The notes under the pieces are model-generated. The model was not told the origin of the DNA. It ran no database searches and saw only the letters and a program-made list of their open reading frames with translations. Shown one piece after another: positions 23,220 through 31,913 of a stretch of DNA of 36,354 nt (positions within the stretch are counted from its first letter, which is position 1; every line of letters begins with the position of its first letter). A program made the translations under genes and the position numbers. The stretch is from contig JBEKSY010000036.1 of NCBI GenBank assembly GCA_049516595.1, positions 1 to 36,354 of the forward strand, read 5' to 3'. This DNA comes from JBEKHT01 sp049516595 (lineage in GTDB: Bacteria; Chloroflexota; Anaerolineae; Anaerolineales; RBG-16-64-43).

Positions 23220-23306
23220 CGCCTCCACCGTTCCCGCCCCTCGCGACCAGCGATTCCAGCCGCCCCGTTCTGTCTCCACCCCCGTCTCGGGAAGTCTTTT
23301 TCCTTC

Positions 23307-23720
23307 CTATTCCTCTGCGAGAATATGGCGGATGTGATCGTAATGCTGGCGCTCGTGCTCGAGGAACCGCCGCAGCACTTTGCGAGCGGTCCAGATCTCT
23401 CCCCATGGCGCGCGGTTGACCCGCTGAAATTCTTTCTCATCCAGGCTCTCGAGCCTCTGGACCGCCAGAATGCGGACCTGCGCCAGCTTCGTCAATGGGT
23501 CGGAGGGCCATCGCCCCAGCCGCTTGCGAAAATGCATGTGTGCCGTCGCCAGCTGTCGCAGGGCCTCGTCGCGTCGGTCACGCTCCGCTGACGGCGCCTC
23601 GAGCCCAAGGACCTTCCCGGAGCCCCGCAACCATCCGGCCAATTGCAGGCCGAGTTCCAGGAGTTGATTGATCCCACGATTCAGATCTTCCCGGCCGAAA
23701 GGGAAAAGGTCCGATTCCAC
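23307..23720 (-). CDS. DinB-like fragment, C-terminal part of a broken gene
   Basis: A 137-codon frame with a GTG start (23720) and no convincing ribosome site. It ends with GEIWTARKVLRRFLEHERQHYDHIRHI, the C-terminal helix and His pattern of a DinB-like four-helix bundle. The same WTARK.LRR.LE motif appears in the preceding frame (GEEWTARKALRRALELE), so the original protein was an internal duplication. Upstream of the GTG this frame stays open back into the other gene, which indicates a +1 shift and not two true genes. DinB-like proteins are metal-dependent thiol or stress enzymes of mostly unknown substrate. Likely a decaying gene, although separate translation is possible. Confidence 0.55.
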   Translation of the reverse strand: MESDLFPFGREDLNRGINQLLELGLQLAGWLRGSGKVLGLEAPSAERDRRDEALRQLATAHMHFRKRLGRWPSDPLTKLAQVRILAVQRLESLDEKEFQRVNRAPWGEIWTARKVLRRFLEHERQHYDHIRHILAEE

Positions 23721-23724
23721 GGTT

Positions 23725-24030
23725 TCATTCCCGCGCCAGCAAGGATCGGGACGGGGGACTCCGGGGTCGCCCCCAGGCAGTCTCCAGCTCCAGCGCTCGG
23801 CGCAAGGCTTTGCGCGCAGTCCATTCCTCGCCCAGATAGGAAGCCGCCGCGGAGAGCTCGTCCTCGGCCAGGCCGCGCAGCCGGTCGATCAATAGGGACC
23901 GGGTCCCGGAGGCTGCCCCAGCGGGATCTTCGGGAAGGGGGATCAATCGGTCCAGGTACCAGCACTCCGCGATTGAGACGTGCTCGATGATCTGGGCCAC
24001 CTTCCAGCCATCCGCCGGCCCGCAGTCCAT
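23725..24030 (-). CDS. DinB-like fragment, middle part of a broken gene
   Basis: A 101-codon frame starting MDCGPADGWKVAQIIEHVS. This is the second-helix motif of DinB-like domains (GW-x-VAQIIEH, with a metal-ligand His). The expected first helix is missing from this frame. It is present, in the same reading frame, at the end of the preceding HicB-like frame, separated only by a TGA at 24058-24060. Between the TGA and this ATG the frame reads LARGLSQQE without another stop. After the WTARKALRR motif the frame degenerates into Arg/Pro/Ser, consistent with a frameshift. Best read as part of one former HicB-DinB gene. Confidence 0.55.
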   Translation of the reverse strand: MDCGPADGWKVAQIIEHVSIAECWYLDRLIPLPEDPAGAASGTRSLLIDRLRGLAEDELSAAASYLGEEWTARKALRRALELETAWGRPRSPPSRSLLARE

Positions 24031-24057
24031 CTCCTGCTGGCTTAAGCCCCTTGCCAG

Positions 24058-24375
24058 TCAGCCAAAACGTTCTCGCGCCAGCGCCATTCGCATGAGCAAG
24101 TGCTGCAGTTCGTCCCGGGTCAGAGGCACAAGATCTTCGGGGAAAACGTCCTCAGCAATCGGGTCCAGCTCAATGGGAAGGCTCAGGTCGAGGGAGGGTA
24201 CGGGGAGGAGATTGGCTTTCAGAAAGAGGATCTCTTCCTGGAGCACCTCCAGGGCTTGGGCGACGGCCCTCTCCCAGTCGGGATGCATCGCGTTGACCCC
24301 GGGCAGGGACGGGACGTGGGCCATAAATCCGCCCTTCTCGGAATCACGATAGACATAAACTCTGGTGGGTTCCAT
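24058..24375 (-). CDS. HicB-like N-terminal domain with DinB first helix (interrupted by TGA)
   Basis: A 105-residue frame starting MEPTRVYVYRDSEKGGFMAH at ATG 24375. The first 60 residues match the HicB-like fold (GGFMAHVPSLPGVNA, then ERAVAQALEVL), often found in antitoxins but here without a HicA toxin or DNA-binding tail. The last 25 residues (LTRDELQHLLMRMALARERFG) look like the first helix of the DinB domain that continues in frame after the TGA. A single TGG-to-TGA change would explain the break. The gene follows SecA by 59 bp on the same strand. I would not call it a toxin-antitoxin locus. Confidence 0.6.
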   Translation of the reverse strand: MEPTRVYVYRDSEKGGFMAHVPSLPGVNAMHPDWERAVAQALEVLQEEILFLKANLLPVPSLDLSLPIELDPIAEDVFPEDLVPLTRDELQHLLMRMALARERFG

Positions 24376-24434
24376 CCGCACCCTAGAGATCAGAGGCTCG
24401 GGTCCGCCGTCCCAACGCCGGGAAGGGAGACAAT

Positions 24435-27400
24435 CTAATGCCGGTGTCTCCGCCGCTTGTGAGGAGGGGCTCCGCCCGGGGATCCGGCTGATCCCGCCGT
24501 CTGCTCCCCACGGGCGGCTTCTGCGGCAACGGCTGGCTCCCGCTCGGCGGCTTGCGCCCCAGCGCGGTCCGCCGCCAGGTGGCAATCCTTATACTTCTTG
24601 CCACTGCCGCACCAGCAAGGATCATTCCTGCCCAGCACGCGGCCGCCTCCGCCCTGGCCACCGGTGGATTCCTGCGGCGCACTGGGCGGCGGCAAGAGGC
24701 GAAGGCGAAACAGTCTCGAGACGACCCCGGCGCGAACCTGGACCAAGAGCTGTTGAAACATGTCGAAGGCGCGGCTCTTGTACTCCACCAGAGGGTCTCG
24801 TTGGGCATAGGCTTCCAGACCAATCGAGGTGCGCAGTCCTTCCATCGAGGTTAGGTACTCGACCCAGAGCTGGCCGACAGTCGTTAACATCAGCTCGCGT
24901 TGGGCCTGCGTTAGGGCCGCTGCTCCCAAGCCCTGGATCGCCGCCTGCCGTGTGGTTTCGGGCCACTCGCGCAAGACCCTTGTTTCCAGGTCCTTTTCCT
25001 CGACGGGCACCTGCTCCAACTCCCGCCGGATGGATTGCCTCAGATCGGGAGCCAAGGTATCCAGGGAGTGTTCTCCGAAGCGCTGCCACAGGGTGAGACC
25101 CCATTCCTCCTGCAGGGCGTCCAGTGCCTCCAGGAGGGTCCCCGTGACCTCCTCTTGAATCTCTGGACCGGCTCGATCCTCTAGCAAGGAAGCGGCCAAG
25201 TAGACCCAGGTGAAGCGCCCGGCCGTCACGGAACGACGCTGATGAGTTCGGGCGTCGAAGACGGTCTGCGAAGTCAGGGGCAGTTGAACCAGCGCGCGCA
25301 GCTGGTCGTTGAGGCCGGTGGGGGAGGGATTCAGCGAACTGAGTTCAGAGTGGACTTCCTGGAGCACGCGTTGGCGCCGGGCATCCAGCGTCGATTGCAG
25401 ATGCCGGCGCAGGTTCTCCACCGCCTGATCCAGATCCGGGGAGGGCGCCGGCAGGCGATCGGCCGTGAGCCCGGTTCGCCGCTGCACCCAGGAGAGGAGC
25501 TGGGTTCCGGCGCGTGACCACACCGCCTTCTCCACGAGTTCGAGCAGATCTCGCTTAAGGTCCTCGACCGCCTCCGCGCGCATGTGCTCTTTGGGAAGGA
25601 GGCGCGCGTCGATGCTCACCACCTGGTTCACCGCGTCGGCCAGCGCCTGAGGCGAGATCTCGCGATCCCCTTCTCGGGCCTCTACCTCCACCCCCTCCAC
25701 GGCGGTTTCCGCCGCCTGGCGGCGCTCGCGGACCTGCTCCTCCGCGTGTTGCCCGACCCGCTCCGCTTGCTCTTCGAACGCGCGCAGCAGGTGTTCCCCT
25801 TCGAGCTGCATGGCCCGGCCTGCGAACTCCTCCATTCCCAGCGAGAAGCTCTGGCTGGCGGGTTGCGACAGGGCTGTGTGGATCAGCTTCAGCGAATAGG
25901 AAGGGAAGATCCGGCCCTCATTCAGAAGCAAGGAGGGCTGGGTCTCGTCCAACCAAGCCAGCAGGCGCCAGGGGCCCTCCGCATCGTGCCGGGCGTCCTG
26001 CACGCGAGCCCCCACCTCGTTCTCGAGCATCGAGCGAATATCCTCGCTCAGGTCTTCTTTCTCAAAGATGCGATCGCGTTGGGCGTAGATCTTGTTGCGC
26101 TGGGTGTTGAGGACGTCATCGTACTCAAGCAGGTGCTTGCGCACATCAAAGTTCGCGCCCTCGACGCGCGTCTGGGCTTGTTCAATCAGCCGGCTGACCA
26201 GATTGGAGGCCAGCGGAACCGCATCATCGATCTTGAGGCGCTGCATCAAATCGGAAACCTGAGAACCTCCAAATCGGCGCATCAAGTCGTCTTCGAGGGA
26301 GAGATAGAACCGCGACGAACCCGGGTCCCCTTGCCGCGCGGATCGGCCCCGCAACTGATTGTCAATGCGCCGCGCCTCGTGGCGCTCGGAACCCAGAATG
26401 TGCAGGCCGCCCAATTCGCGCACCCGACCCTCTTCCCTCATGTGCTTGAGGAAGTACTCCACTTCTCCCGCGTAGATTCCGGATTGGTCCGAGTTAAACG
26501 CCTGCAAGGATTGACGGCGTTGCTCATTGGTCAGGTCGTAGGGATCCTCCACCCCATTCCGCCGAAGAACGCGGTTGACCCCGGCCAGGACCTCCTCGGC
26601 CAGCTCGCCTCCCAGTTTAATGTCGACCCCGCGGCCGGCCATGTTGGTCGCAATGGTGACGGCTCCAAAGGCGCCGGCTCCGGAAATGATCTGGCTTTCC
26701 TCGGCGTGTCTTTTCGCGTTGAGCACCTGATGCGCAATGCCCCGTTGGAGGGCCTCCAGCAGCCGTGCCTGAGCCAGCTCGGGCAGATCCAGGACCCGGG
26801 CCAGGCGCAGGAGGTTCTCCTCCGCCTCCGGGTTCAGGGACATTTCCAAGGGGCGGGCCAGGGGGCGCAGGATCGCAGGAGTCAGCGCATTGAGCGGCTG
26901 ATTCAGGACGAGCAGCTCTTCGAGCAAACGGCCGTCCTCCTGCAAGTTGTTCTTTTCGAACCAGGTATCGCGCAGGAGCAGGGTCAGGGCCAGGCGGCGC
27001 AGCGGTTCGGCGTGCAAACGCTCCGAGAGATTCTCCGAGCGCTCCACGGAGGTCGTGCCCACCAGCACCGGGCGTCCGACGGCGTGCATCTGCAGGATCT
27101 CGCTTGAGATGGCCCGCAGCTTGACTTCCTCCGTGCGGTAGACCACGTCCGCATAATCCCTGCGCTTCCAGAAGACGGGGACCTCTGGTTGCTCCTTGCG
27201 GCCGTAGCGGAAAAAGCGATTGCCGTCTTCCTTGTAGGGGACCTCGATGAGGTCCGATTCGGGCAGGCTGGCCACATACTCGAGGTTGGTGGGGATGGGC
27301 ACGACGTCGAGCTTGTAGATTTTGCTGAACTCCTCGGACTCCGTGACCGCCGTGCCGGTCATGCCAGACAGCTTGTCATACAGGCGGAAATAGTTTTGCA

Positions 27401-28568
27401 ACGTGATGGTCGCGTAGGTGACGTTCTCGGGCTGGATTTCCAACCCCTCTTTGGCCTCGACCGCCTGGTGGAGCCCGTCCGACCAGCGGCGACCGTGCAT
27501 CAACCGCCCCGTAAACTCGTCCACGATGATGACCTGGCCGGCCTGGACCAGGTAGTCCCGGTTGCGCTTGAAGAGGAACTCACTCCGCAGGGCTTGCTGC
27601 AGGTTTCCCACCAGCCTGGCCTGCTCGGGGGTGACATCCTCGGGACGGTCGGGATCCCGGAGCGGGAAGCCGAGCAGCTGTTCCACATGCTCCTCGCCGA
27701 CCTCGGTCAAGGTGACCGTTCGGTCCCGCTCCTCGATTTCATAATCCTCGGGGCGCAGCTGGCGCACGACCTGCGCCATGCGCTGGTATTCTTGAGGATC
27801 CAGCGCCGCAGGGCCGGAGATGATGAGCGGAGTGCGAGCTTCATCGATGAGGATATTGTCAACCTCGTCGACGATCACGTAATGGCGCGCCGATTGCACG
27901 CGCTCCTCCCGGCGCAGAGCCAAGTTGTCGCGCAGGTAGTCGAACCCAAATTCATGGTTGGTCCCATAGGTGATGTCCGCGGCGTACGCCTCGGGTCGGT
28001 CCACCATGCGCAGTTGATGCACGTCCTCTTGAGGGGAGGAGTGCGAGGGATCGTACACAAAAGCCTTGTGGGCGTTGTCGGTCCGCGCCGCTTCCTGGAG
28101 CACCCCCACGCTCAGGCCCAGCGAGGTGTAGATCGGGCCCATCCAGCGCGCATCCCGGCGGGCCAGATAATCGTTGACCGTGACGAGATGGGCTCCTTTC
28201 CCCGCCAGCGCGTTGAGATAGAGCGGCAGGGTGGCGACCAGCGTCTTGCCCTCGCCCGTTCGCATTTCCGCCACGCGGCCTTGATGCAGGACCATCCCGC
28301 CGATCAGCTGGACGTCATAATGCCGAAGACCCAGCGTCCTCTGGGCTGCCTCGCGCACCGCCGCAAAGGCTTCAGGGAGAAGATTATCGAGGCTCTGGCC
28401 CTCGGCCCGTTGGGCCCGGAATTCGTCCGTTTTCAGCCGGAGCTCGGCCTCGCTCAAACGGCGAAAATCGGGCTCCAGCGTGTTGATGCGCTGAACCAGT
28501 TGGCTGTATTGCTCGATGTCTCGACGGTTGGGATCCCCGCCGACCAAACGAACGAGCGACCTGAGCAT
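24435..28568 (-). CDS. secA: Preprotein translocase ATPase SecA, enlarged
   Basis: A 1377-residue SecA; E. coli SecA is about 900. NBD1 has Walker A MRTGEGKTL (102-110) and Walker B VIVDEVDNILIDEARTP (about 231-247). The preprotein cross-linking domain follows, then NBD2 with GTTSVERSENLSERL, TIATNMAGRGVDIKLGG and LRGRSARQGDPG. The helical scaffold has EYDDVLNTQRNKIYAQR (815-831). A C-terminal SEC-C zinc motif CWCGSGKKYKDCH lies at 1318-1330, with a basic RRRHRH end. Two insertions stand out: about 90 residues in NBD2 (about 519-612), and about 300 extra residues between the scaffold helix and QLWVEYLTSMEGL (about 1233). It drives Sec-dependent export at the inner face of the membrane. It follows prs by 94 bp, perhaps with its own promoter. 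Confidence 0.97.
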   Translation of the reverse strand: MLRSLVRLVGGDPNRRDIEQYSQLVQRINTLEPDFRRLSEAELRLKTDEFRAQRAEGQSLDNLLPEAFAAVREAAQRTLGLRHYDVQLIGGMVLHQGRVAEMRTGEGKTLVATLPLYLNALAGKGAHLVTVNDYLARRDARWMGPIYTSLGLSVGVLQEAARTDNAHKAFVYDPSHSSPQEDVHQLRMVDRPEAYAADITYGTNHEFGFDYLRDNLALRREERVQSARHYVIVDEVDNILIDEARTPLIISGPAALDPQEYQRMAQVVRQLRPEDYEIEERDRTVTLTEVGEEHVEQLLGFPLRDPDRPEDVTPEQARLVGNLQQALRSEFLFKRNRDYLVQAGQVIIVDEFTGRLMHGRRWSDGLHQAVEAKEGLEIQPENVTYATITLQNYFRLYDKLSGMTGTAVTESEEFSKIYKLDVVPIPTNLEYVASLPESDLIEVPYKEDGNRFFRYGRKEQPEVPVFWKRRDYADVVYRTEEVKLRAISSEILQMHAVGRPVLVGTTSVERSENLSERLHAEPLRRLALTLLLRDTWFEKNNLQEDGRLLEELLVLNQPLNALTPAILRPLARPLEMSLNPEAEENLLRLARVLDLPELAQARLLEALQRGIAHQVLNAKRHAEESQIISGAGAFGAVTIATNMAGRGVDIKLGGELAEEVLAGVNRVLRRNGVEDPYDLTNEQRRQSLQAFNSDQSGIYAGEVEYFLKHMREEGRVRELGGLHILGSERHEARRIDNQLRGRSARQGDPGSSRFYLSLEDDLMRRFGGSQVSDLMQRLKIDDAVPLASNLVSRLIEQAQTRVEGANFDVRKHLLEYDDVLNTQRNKIYAQRDRIFEKEDLSEDIRSMLENEVGARVQDARHDAEGPWRLLAWLDETQPSLLLNEGRIFPSYSLKLIHTALSQPASQSFSLGMEEFAGRAMQLEGEHLLRAFEEQAERVGQHAEEQVRERRQAAETAVEGVEVEAREGDREISPQALADAVNQVVSIDARLLPKEHMRAEAVEDLKRDLLELVEKAVWSRAGTQLLSWVQRRTGLTADRLPAPSPDLDQAVENLRRHLQSTLDARRQRVLQEVHSELSSLNPSPTGLNDQLRALVQLPLTSQTVFDARTHQRRSVTAGRFTWVYLAASLLEDRAGPEIQEEVTGTLLEALDALQEEWGLTLWQRFGEHSLDTLAPDLRQSIRRELEQVPVEEKDLETRVLREWPETTRQAAIQGLGAAALTQAQRELMLTTVGQLWVEYLTSMEGLRTSIGLEAYAQRDPLVEYKSRAFDMFQQLLVQVRAGVVSRLFRLRLLPPPSAPQESTGGQGGGGRVLGRNDPCWCGSGKKYKDCHLAADRAGAQAAEREPAVAAEAARGEQTAGSAGSPGGAPPHKRRRHRH

Positions 28569-28662
28569 ACTTTTCTAGAGCCCCCTCGAGAGCGAGAGAA
28601 TGTTCGGTGAATGGACCGGAGGCGGGATCGACGCAGCAATCCGGGGTTCGGGGTACTCCGGC

Positions 28663-29622
28663 TTACTCGTTAAACATCTCTCCCACACTGCGCCCCTCAT
28701 GCGCGCGGCGGATCACCTCCCCCAGCAAGGGCGCAACGGAGAGCACCACCAGTCGATCGCCCAGACCGGCTCGCTGCGAGGCGAGCATCGGGATGGTGTT
28801 GGTCGTGACGATCTGCTTGACCGGCAAGCGAGTCAAGCGCTCGGCCGCATCCGCCGCAAAAACGGGGTGCACGAAGCACAGGTAGACGTCCCGGGCCCCG
28901 TGAGCCTTGACCAGTTCAACCGCCTGGACCACGGAGCCAGCGGTGGCGACCTCATCATCGACCACGATCACATCGTGGCCGGCCACCTCGCCGACGATTG
29001 TGAGGGCTTCCGCGGAAGGATCGTTGCCCCGGCGTCGCTTCTCGATAAAGGCCATGCTACTGCCCAGCTTGGCTGCGAAATTGCGGCCCTTTTTCGAGTA
29101 TCCCAGGTCGGCCGCGACAATGACCGGATCGTGTAGCCTCCCCTGCTGCTCAAGGAAGTAGCCGCTGAGCATGTGGAACGCGGTCAGCGCGTCCCCGGGA
29201 ATTGAGAAGAAGCCCTGGATTTGGCCGGCATGCAGGTCCAGGACCATGTAGCGATCTGCGCCCGCGACCTGGATCAGGTCGGCCACCAGTCGCGCCGTGA
29301 TGGGCACCCGCGGCTGATCTTTCTTGTCCGATCGCGCATAGCAAAGATAGGGGATCACGGCGGTGATCCGGCCCGCCGAGTCTAGCTTCAAGGTCTGCAG
29401 GGTGATCAGGAGTTCCATCAGATTGCGGTTAACCGGGGAGGAAGTCGTCTGGATGATGTATACGTCCTGGCCTCTCACGCTCCTGCGGAGGCGCACGAAC
29501 ACATTCTCGTTAGGAAACTCGATGACCTCGTGATCACAGATGGGCTCATTCAGGTAGCTCGAGATCTCTCTCGCCAACTCTTTTGAAGCCGTGCCTGCAA
29601 GAAGCTTGATTCCGCTGTACAT
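28663..29622 (-). CDS. prs: Ribose-phosphate pyrophosphokinase
   Basis: A 319-residue PRPP synthetase starting MYSGIKLLAGTASKELA at ATG 29622, with a GAGGTG ribosome site 5 bases upstream. It contains NENVFVRLRRSVRGQDVYI, the ATP-binding region near AVIPYLCYARSDKKDQPR, the flexible-loop DLHAGQIQGFF signature, and the ribose-5-phosphate loop DVIVVDDEVATAGS. Length is normal for the family. It makes PRPP for purine, pyrimidine, His, Trp and NAD synthesis. The acidic DE pair in the PRPP loop (VVDDEVATAGS) departs slightly from the common DDxxxTG pattern but keeps the charge. The gene starts 2 bp after the GNAT stop and closes the mcmB-meaB-GNAT-prs run. Confidence 0.95.
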   Translation of the reverse strand: MYSGIKLLAGTASKELAREISSYLNEPICDHEVIEFPNENVFVRLRRSVRGQDVYIIQTTSSPVNRNLMELLITLQTLKLDSAGRITAVIPYLCYARSDKKDQPRVPITARLVADLIQVAGADRYMVLDLHAGQIQGFFSIPGDALTAFHMLSGYFLEQQGRLHDPVIVAADLGYSKKGRNFAAKLGSSMAFIEKRRRGNDPSAEALTIVGEVAGHDVIVVDDEVATAGSVVQAVELVKAHGARDVYLCFVHPVFAADAAERLTRLPVKQIVTTNTIPMLASQRAGLGDRLVVLSVAPLLGEVIRRAHEGRSVGEMFNE

Positions 29623-29624
29623 GT

Positions 29625-30191
29625 TCACCTCGGCTCCCGGTCGGGGTTCGCCCCCCGCTTCGCCCATTCTTCCTGCAACAAGGAGTACAGGCGAACGTCA
29701 CGGTAAGTCCCCCTGCGGAACTCGGCCTGGCGCAGGCGTCCCTCCAGCACAAAACCGACCTTCTCGTACGTGCGCTGCGCCCGGGGGTTGTCCTCAAAGA
29801 CCCGCAGGTAGACCCGACGCAGGTTCAAGGTGTCAAAGGCGTGCTCCAGCAGGAGGCGCATGACCTCGGTCCCAAGCCCTTGGTTCCAGTATCGCTTCTC
29901 GCCGATCACAATCCCCACTTCCGCGCTCCGGTTGCGCCAGTCAATGCCGTGAAAGCCTGCCGAGCCGATGTGCTCCCACTGATCTCGCCCCGTGCGGACC
30001 TCGATGGCTTGCGGCTGCTCGTCGGCCGGACGCTGGAGGATCCCCTCAAACCAGCGCTCCTCCATGGCCAGGCTCATGCCCAAGTGCATCCGCAGGCCGG
30101 CCCGCACCTCCGGATCGGCAAACCAGCGCACGAAGCGTGGCAGATCCTCGCGCTCAATGGGTCGAAGGCGAACCCGCTCCTCAGAGATCAT
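29625..30191 (-). CDS. GNAT N-acetyltransferase, RimJ/RimL-like
   Basis: A 188-residue acetyltransferase of the RimJ/RimL subgroup. It shows an N-terminal RVRLRPIEREDLPRFVRWF, a central GSAGFHGIDWRNRSAEVGI, the acetyl-CoA loop YWNQGLGTEVMRLLLEHAF (Q/RxxGxG/A type), and the closing NPRAQRTYEKVGFVLEGRLR. Such proteins acetylate protein N-termini or small amines including aminoglycosides and polyamines; the substrate is not predictable. The ATG at 30191 follows the meaB stop by 22 bp and its stop sits 2 bp before prs, so it is co-transcribed. No membrane or export signal is present. Confidence 0.9.
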   Translation of the reverse strand: MISEERVRLRPIEREDLPRFVRWFADPEVRAGLRMHLGMSLAMEERWFEGILQRPADEQPQAIEVRTGRDQWEHIGSAGFHGIDWRNRSAEVGIVIGEKRYWNQGLGTEVMRLLLEHAFDTLNLRRVYLRVFEDNPRAQRTYEKVGFVLEGRLRQAEFRRGTYRDVRLYSLLQEEWAKRGANPDREPR

Positions 30192-30213
30192 CGCATCCAG
30201 CCCCTTCCTCGGC

Positions 30214-31230
30214 TCACAGCCTCTCGGTTCCGTGCTGACGAAATAGAATCTCGATCGCCGCAGCGGGTGAAATCTCTCGGCTCGCGACCCGGCTCACCAT
30301 CTTCTCGAAAAGGCCGTCAGGTTGCAAGGTACGCCAATCATCGGCAAGGCGATCCCTCACGCGGTCCTCAATCTCGGCCGAAATCCTCTCCCGTTCACGG
30401 ACCGCCCACATCCCGGACCCTCGCAGATAGTCGCCATGCCGAAGAATTTGTCGGGCAACCTCCTCCACCCCCTCTCCGGAAGAAGCCACGGTGCGCAGCA
30501 CCGGCGGATCCCAGGCTCTTCCGGGATCCATCCCGTGGGCCGGAGGCTTTCCGCGCGGTGCCATGGCCAGCGCCGTTTCAAGGATCTGCAGGGCACTGTC
30601 CGCACCAGGCAGGTCCGCTTTGTTCACGACCAGGAGGTCGGCGATTTCCAGCACCCCGGCCTTGATGGCCTGGATCTCATCGCCCAAGCCGGGGGCCTCC
30701 ACCACCATCGTAGTGTGGGCGTGCCGAGCAATTTCCACTTCGGCTTGGCCAGCCCCGACCGTTTCGACCAGGATGATCTCGAAGCCCGCGGCGTCCAGCC
30801 CCTGGATCACGCCAGCCGTGGTCCGCGCAAGGCCCCCCAGAGATCCGCGGGAGGCCATGGATCGCACGAAGACCCCCCTGTCCCCGGCCAGATCACGCAT
30901 GCGGATGCGATCGCCCAGGAGTGCCCCCCCCGTGAAAGGGCTGCTTGGGTCGACCGCCACAATGCCTACCGTCCGCGAACCATCGCCGCCCTTCTCCGCG
31001 GGGGAAAGGCCTCGACGAAAGACTTTGGCCAGCTCATTAACCAGCGAGGATTTCCCTGTCCCGGGCGCACCGGTGACCCCAACGACATGTGCCCGCCCCG
31101 TCGCCGGATAGAGTTCCGCCAGCGCCGACTCTCCTTCGGGGCGTTCGTTCTCGATCAGAGTGAGCAGCCTAGCGAGGGCAAGCTTGTCGCCCGATCGGAC
31201 ATCTTCCACCAAGCCCAGTCTCTCGCCCAT
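30214..31230 (-). CDS. meaB: MeaB/ArgK-type GTPase, methylmalonyl-CoA mutase chaperone
   Basis: About 338 residues. A G3E-family GTPase with P-loop GVTGAPGTGKSSLVNEL, a switch region VDPSSPFTGGALLGDRIRM, and the RGSLGGLARTT motif typical of MeaB. It also has the G3-type ILVETVGAGQAEVEI and NKAD for guanine recognition. MeaB gates cobalamin loading and protects or reactivates methylmalonyl-CoA mutase. The ATG at 31230 is chosen; a TTG at 31242 overlaps the stop of the preceding gene and is an alternative that fits translational coupling. The gene lies directly after the mutase B12-binding subunit, its natural partner. The large catalytic mutase subunit is not in the window. Confidence 0.93.
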   Translation of the reverse strand: MGERLGLVEDVRSGDKLALARLLTLIENERPEGESALAELYPATGRAHVVGVTGAPGTGKSSLVNELAKVFRRGLSPAEKGGDGSRTVGIVAVDPSSPFTGGALLGDRIRMRDLAGDRGVFVRSMASRGSLGGLARTTAGVIQGLDAAGFEIILVETVGAGQAEVEIARHAHTTMVVEAPGLGDEIQAIKAGVLEIADLLVVNKADLPGADSALQILETALAMAPRGKPPAHGMDPGRAWDPPVLRTVASSGEGVEEVARQILRHGDYLRGSGMWAVRERERISAEIEDRVRDRLADDWRTLQPDGLFEKMVSRVASREISPAAAIEILFRQHGTERL

Positions 31231-31238
31231 CGCCCGGC

Positions 31239-31649
31239 TCAACTCGCAATCGTCTCTCCCAGGGAGCGGCGGATGGTTTCAATGATCACCTCGGTCGAGG
31301 TGCCGGGTCCGAAGATCTCAGCAACCCCCAGCGACCGGAGGGCGGGAACATCTTGATCGGGGACGATGCCCCCCACGAACAGGCGTACATTCCCCTGTCC
31401 CTGGCGCCGCAGGAGTTCGAGCACGCGTGGTACGAGGACCATATGGGCCCCGGAAAGAACCGACAGGCCCACGACCTGCACATCCTCCTGCAGGGCGGCC
31501 TCCGCGATCATCTCTGGTGTCTGGCGCAGACCCGTGTAGATGACCTCCATGCCGGCATCCCGCAATGCCCGGGCAATAATCTTGGCCCCGCGATCGTGAC
31601 CGTCCAAGCCCGGCTTGGCAATCAGCACGCGAATCTTTCGATCAGGCAC
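31239..31649 (-). CDS. Methylmalonyl-CoA mutase small (B12-binding) subunit
   Basis: A 136-residue stand-alone cobalamin-binding domain of the methylmalonyl-CoA mutase C-terminal type. KIRVLIAKPGLDGHDRGAKI gives the DxHxxG lower-ligand motif, then VVGLSVLSGAHMVLVPRVLE, VRLFVGGIVPDQD and a final FGPGTST phosphate-binding turn. It supplies the adenosylcobalamin for the succinyl-CoA/methylmalonyl-CoA rearrangement with a large subunit encoded elsewhere. The GTG at 31649 is chosen, because the -10 TATAAT lies 34 bases upstream and longer frames would read through the promoter. It is the first gene of the mcmB-meaB-GNAT-prs transcript. Confidence 0.92.
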   Translation of the reverse strand: MPDRKIRVLIAKPGLDGHDRGAKIIARALRDAGMEVIYTGLRQTPEMIAEAALQEDVQVVGLSVLSGAHMVLVPRVLELLRRQGQGNVRLFVGGIVPDQDVPALRSLGVAEIFGPGTSTEVIIETIRRSLGETIAS

Positions 31650-31682
31650 TTTTTTGGCCCCCGATTCCCTTGGTCTAGCGAG

Positions 31683-31711
31683 ATTATACCCCGGCCAGGA
31701 ACCGCCCGAGC
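31683..31711 (-). promoter_or_regulatory. Putative promoter of the mcmB-meaB-GNAT-prs operon
   Basis: The minus strand has a perfect -10 TATAAT at 31688-31683, placing the RNA start about 25 bases before the GTG at 31649. The -35 position (GCTCGG) is poor. This element also decides the short start of the B12-binding gene. Confidence 0.5.
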
Positions 31712-31913
31712 GGTCCGCAGAGTAGTCTGAACGAGCTTCAACTCCTTCAATCCCCTGGCGGTCGGGCAGGAAGCCCTGCGCGCTGACCATAACAACCCGA
31801 ATTGCATGGCATGGCCAAGTTGCAGAGAGAATGCGGATGCCTTCCTCCGACTTGGTTTCACAGTCATCCGACCCGCTCGGGGAGGTATCCGGGATCCATA
31901 TCGATCGCAATGG

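Noticed and set aside
24058..24375. HicAB toxin-antitoxin pair.
   Set aside because: There is no HicA-like gene adjacent, no DNA-binding tail, and the protein continues into a DinB-like helix.
25584..28610. Long plus-strand frames opposite secA (about 500 and 470 codons).
   Set aside because: They mirror the SecA frame in a GC-rich gene, have no recognisable domains and are His/Gln/Arg-biased in the manner of antisense shadows.
31650..31910. Longer N-terminus of the mutase B12 subunit.
   Set aside because: It would read through the -10 TATAAT, and the family normally starts within a few residues of KIRVLIAKPG.
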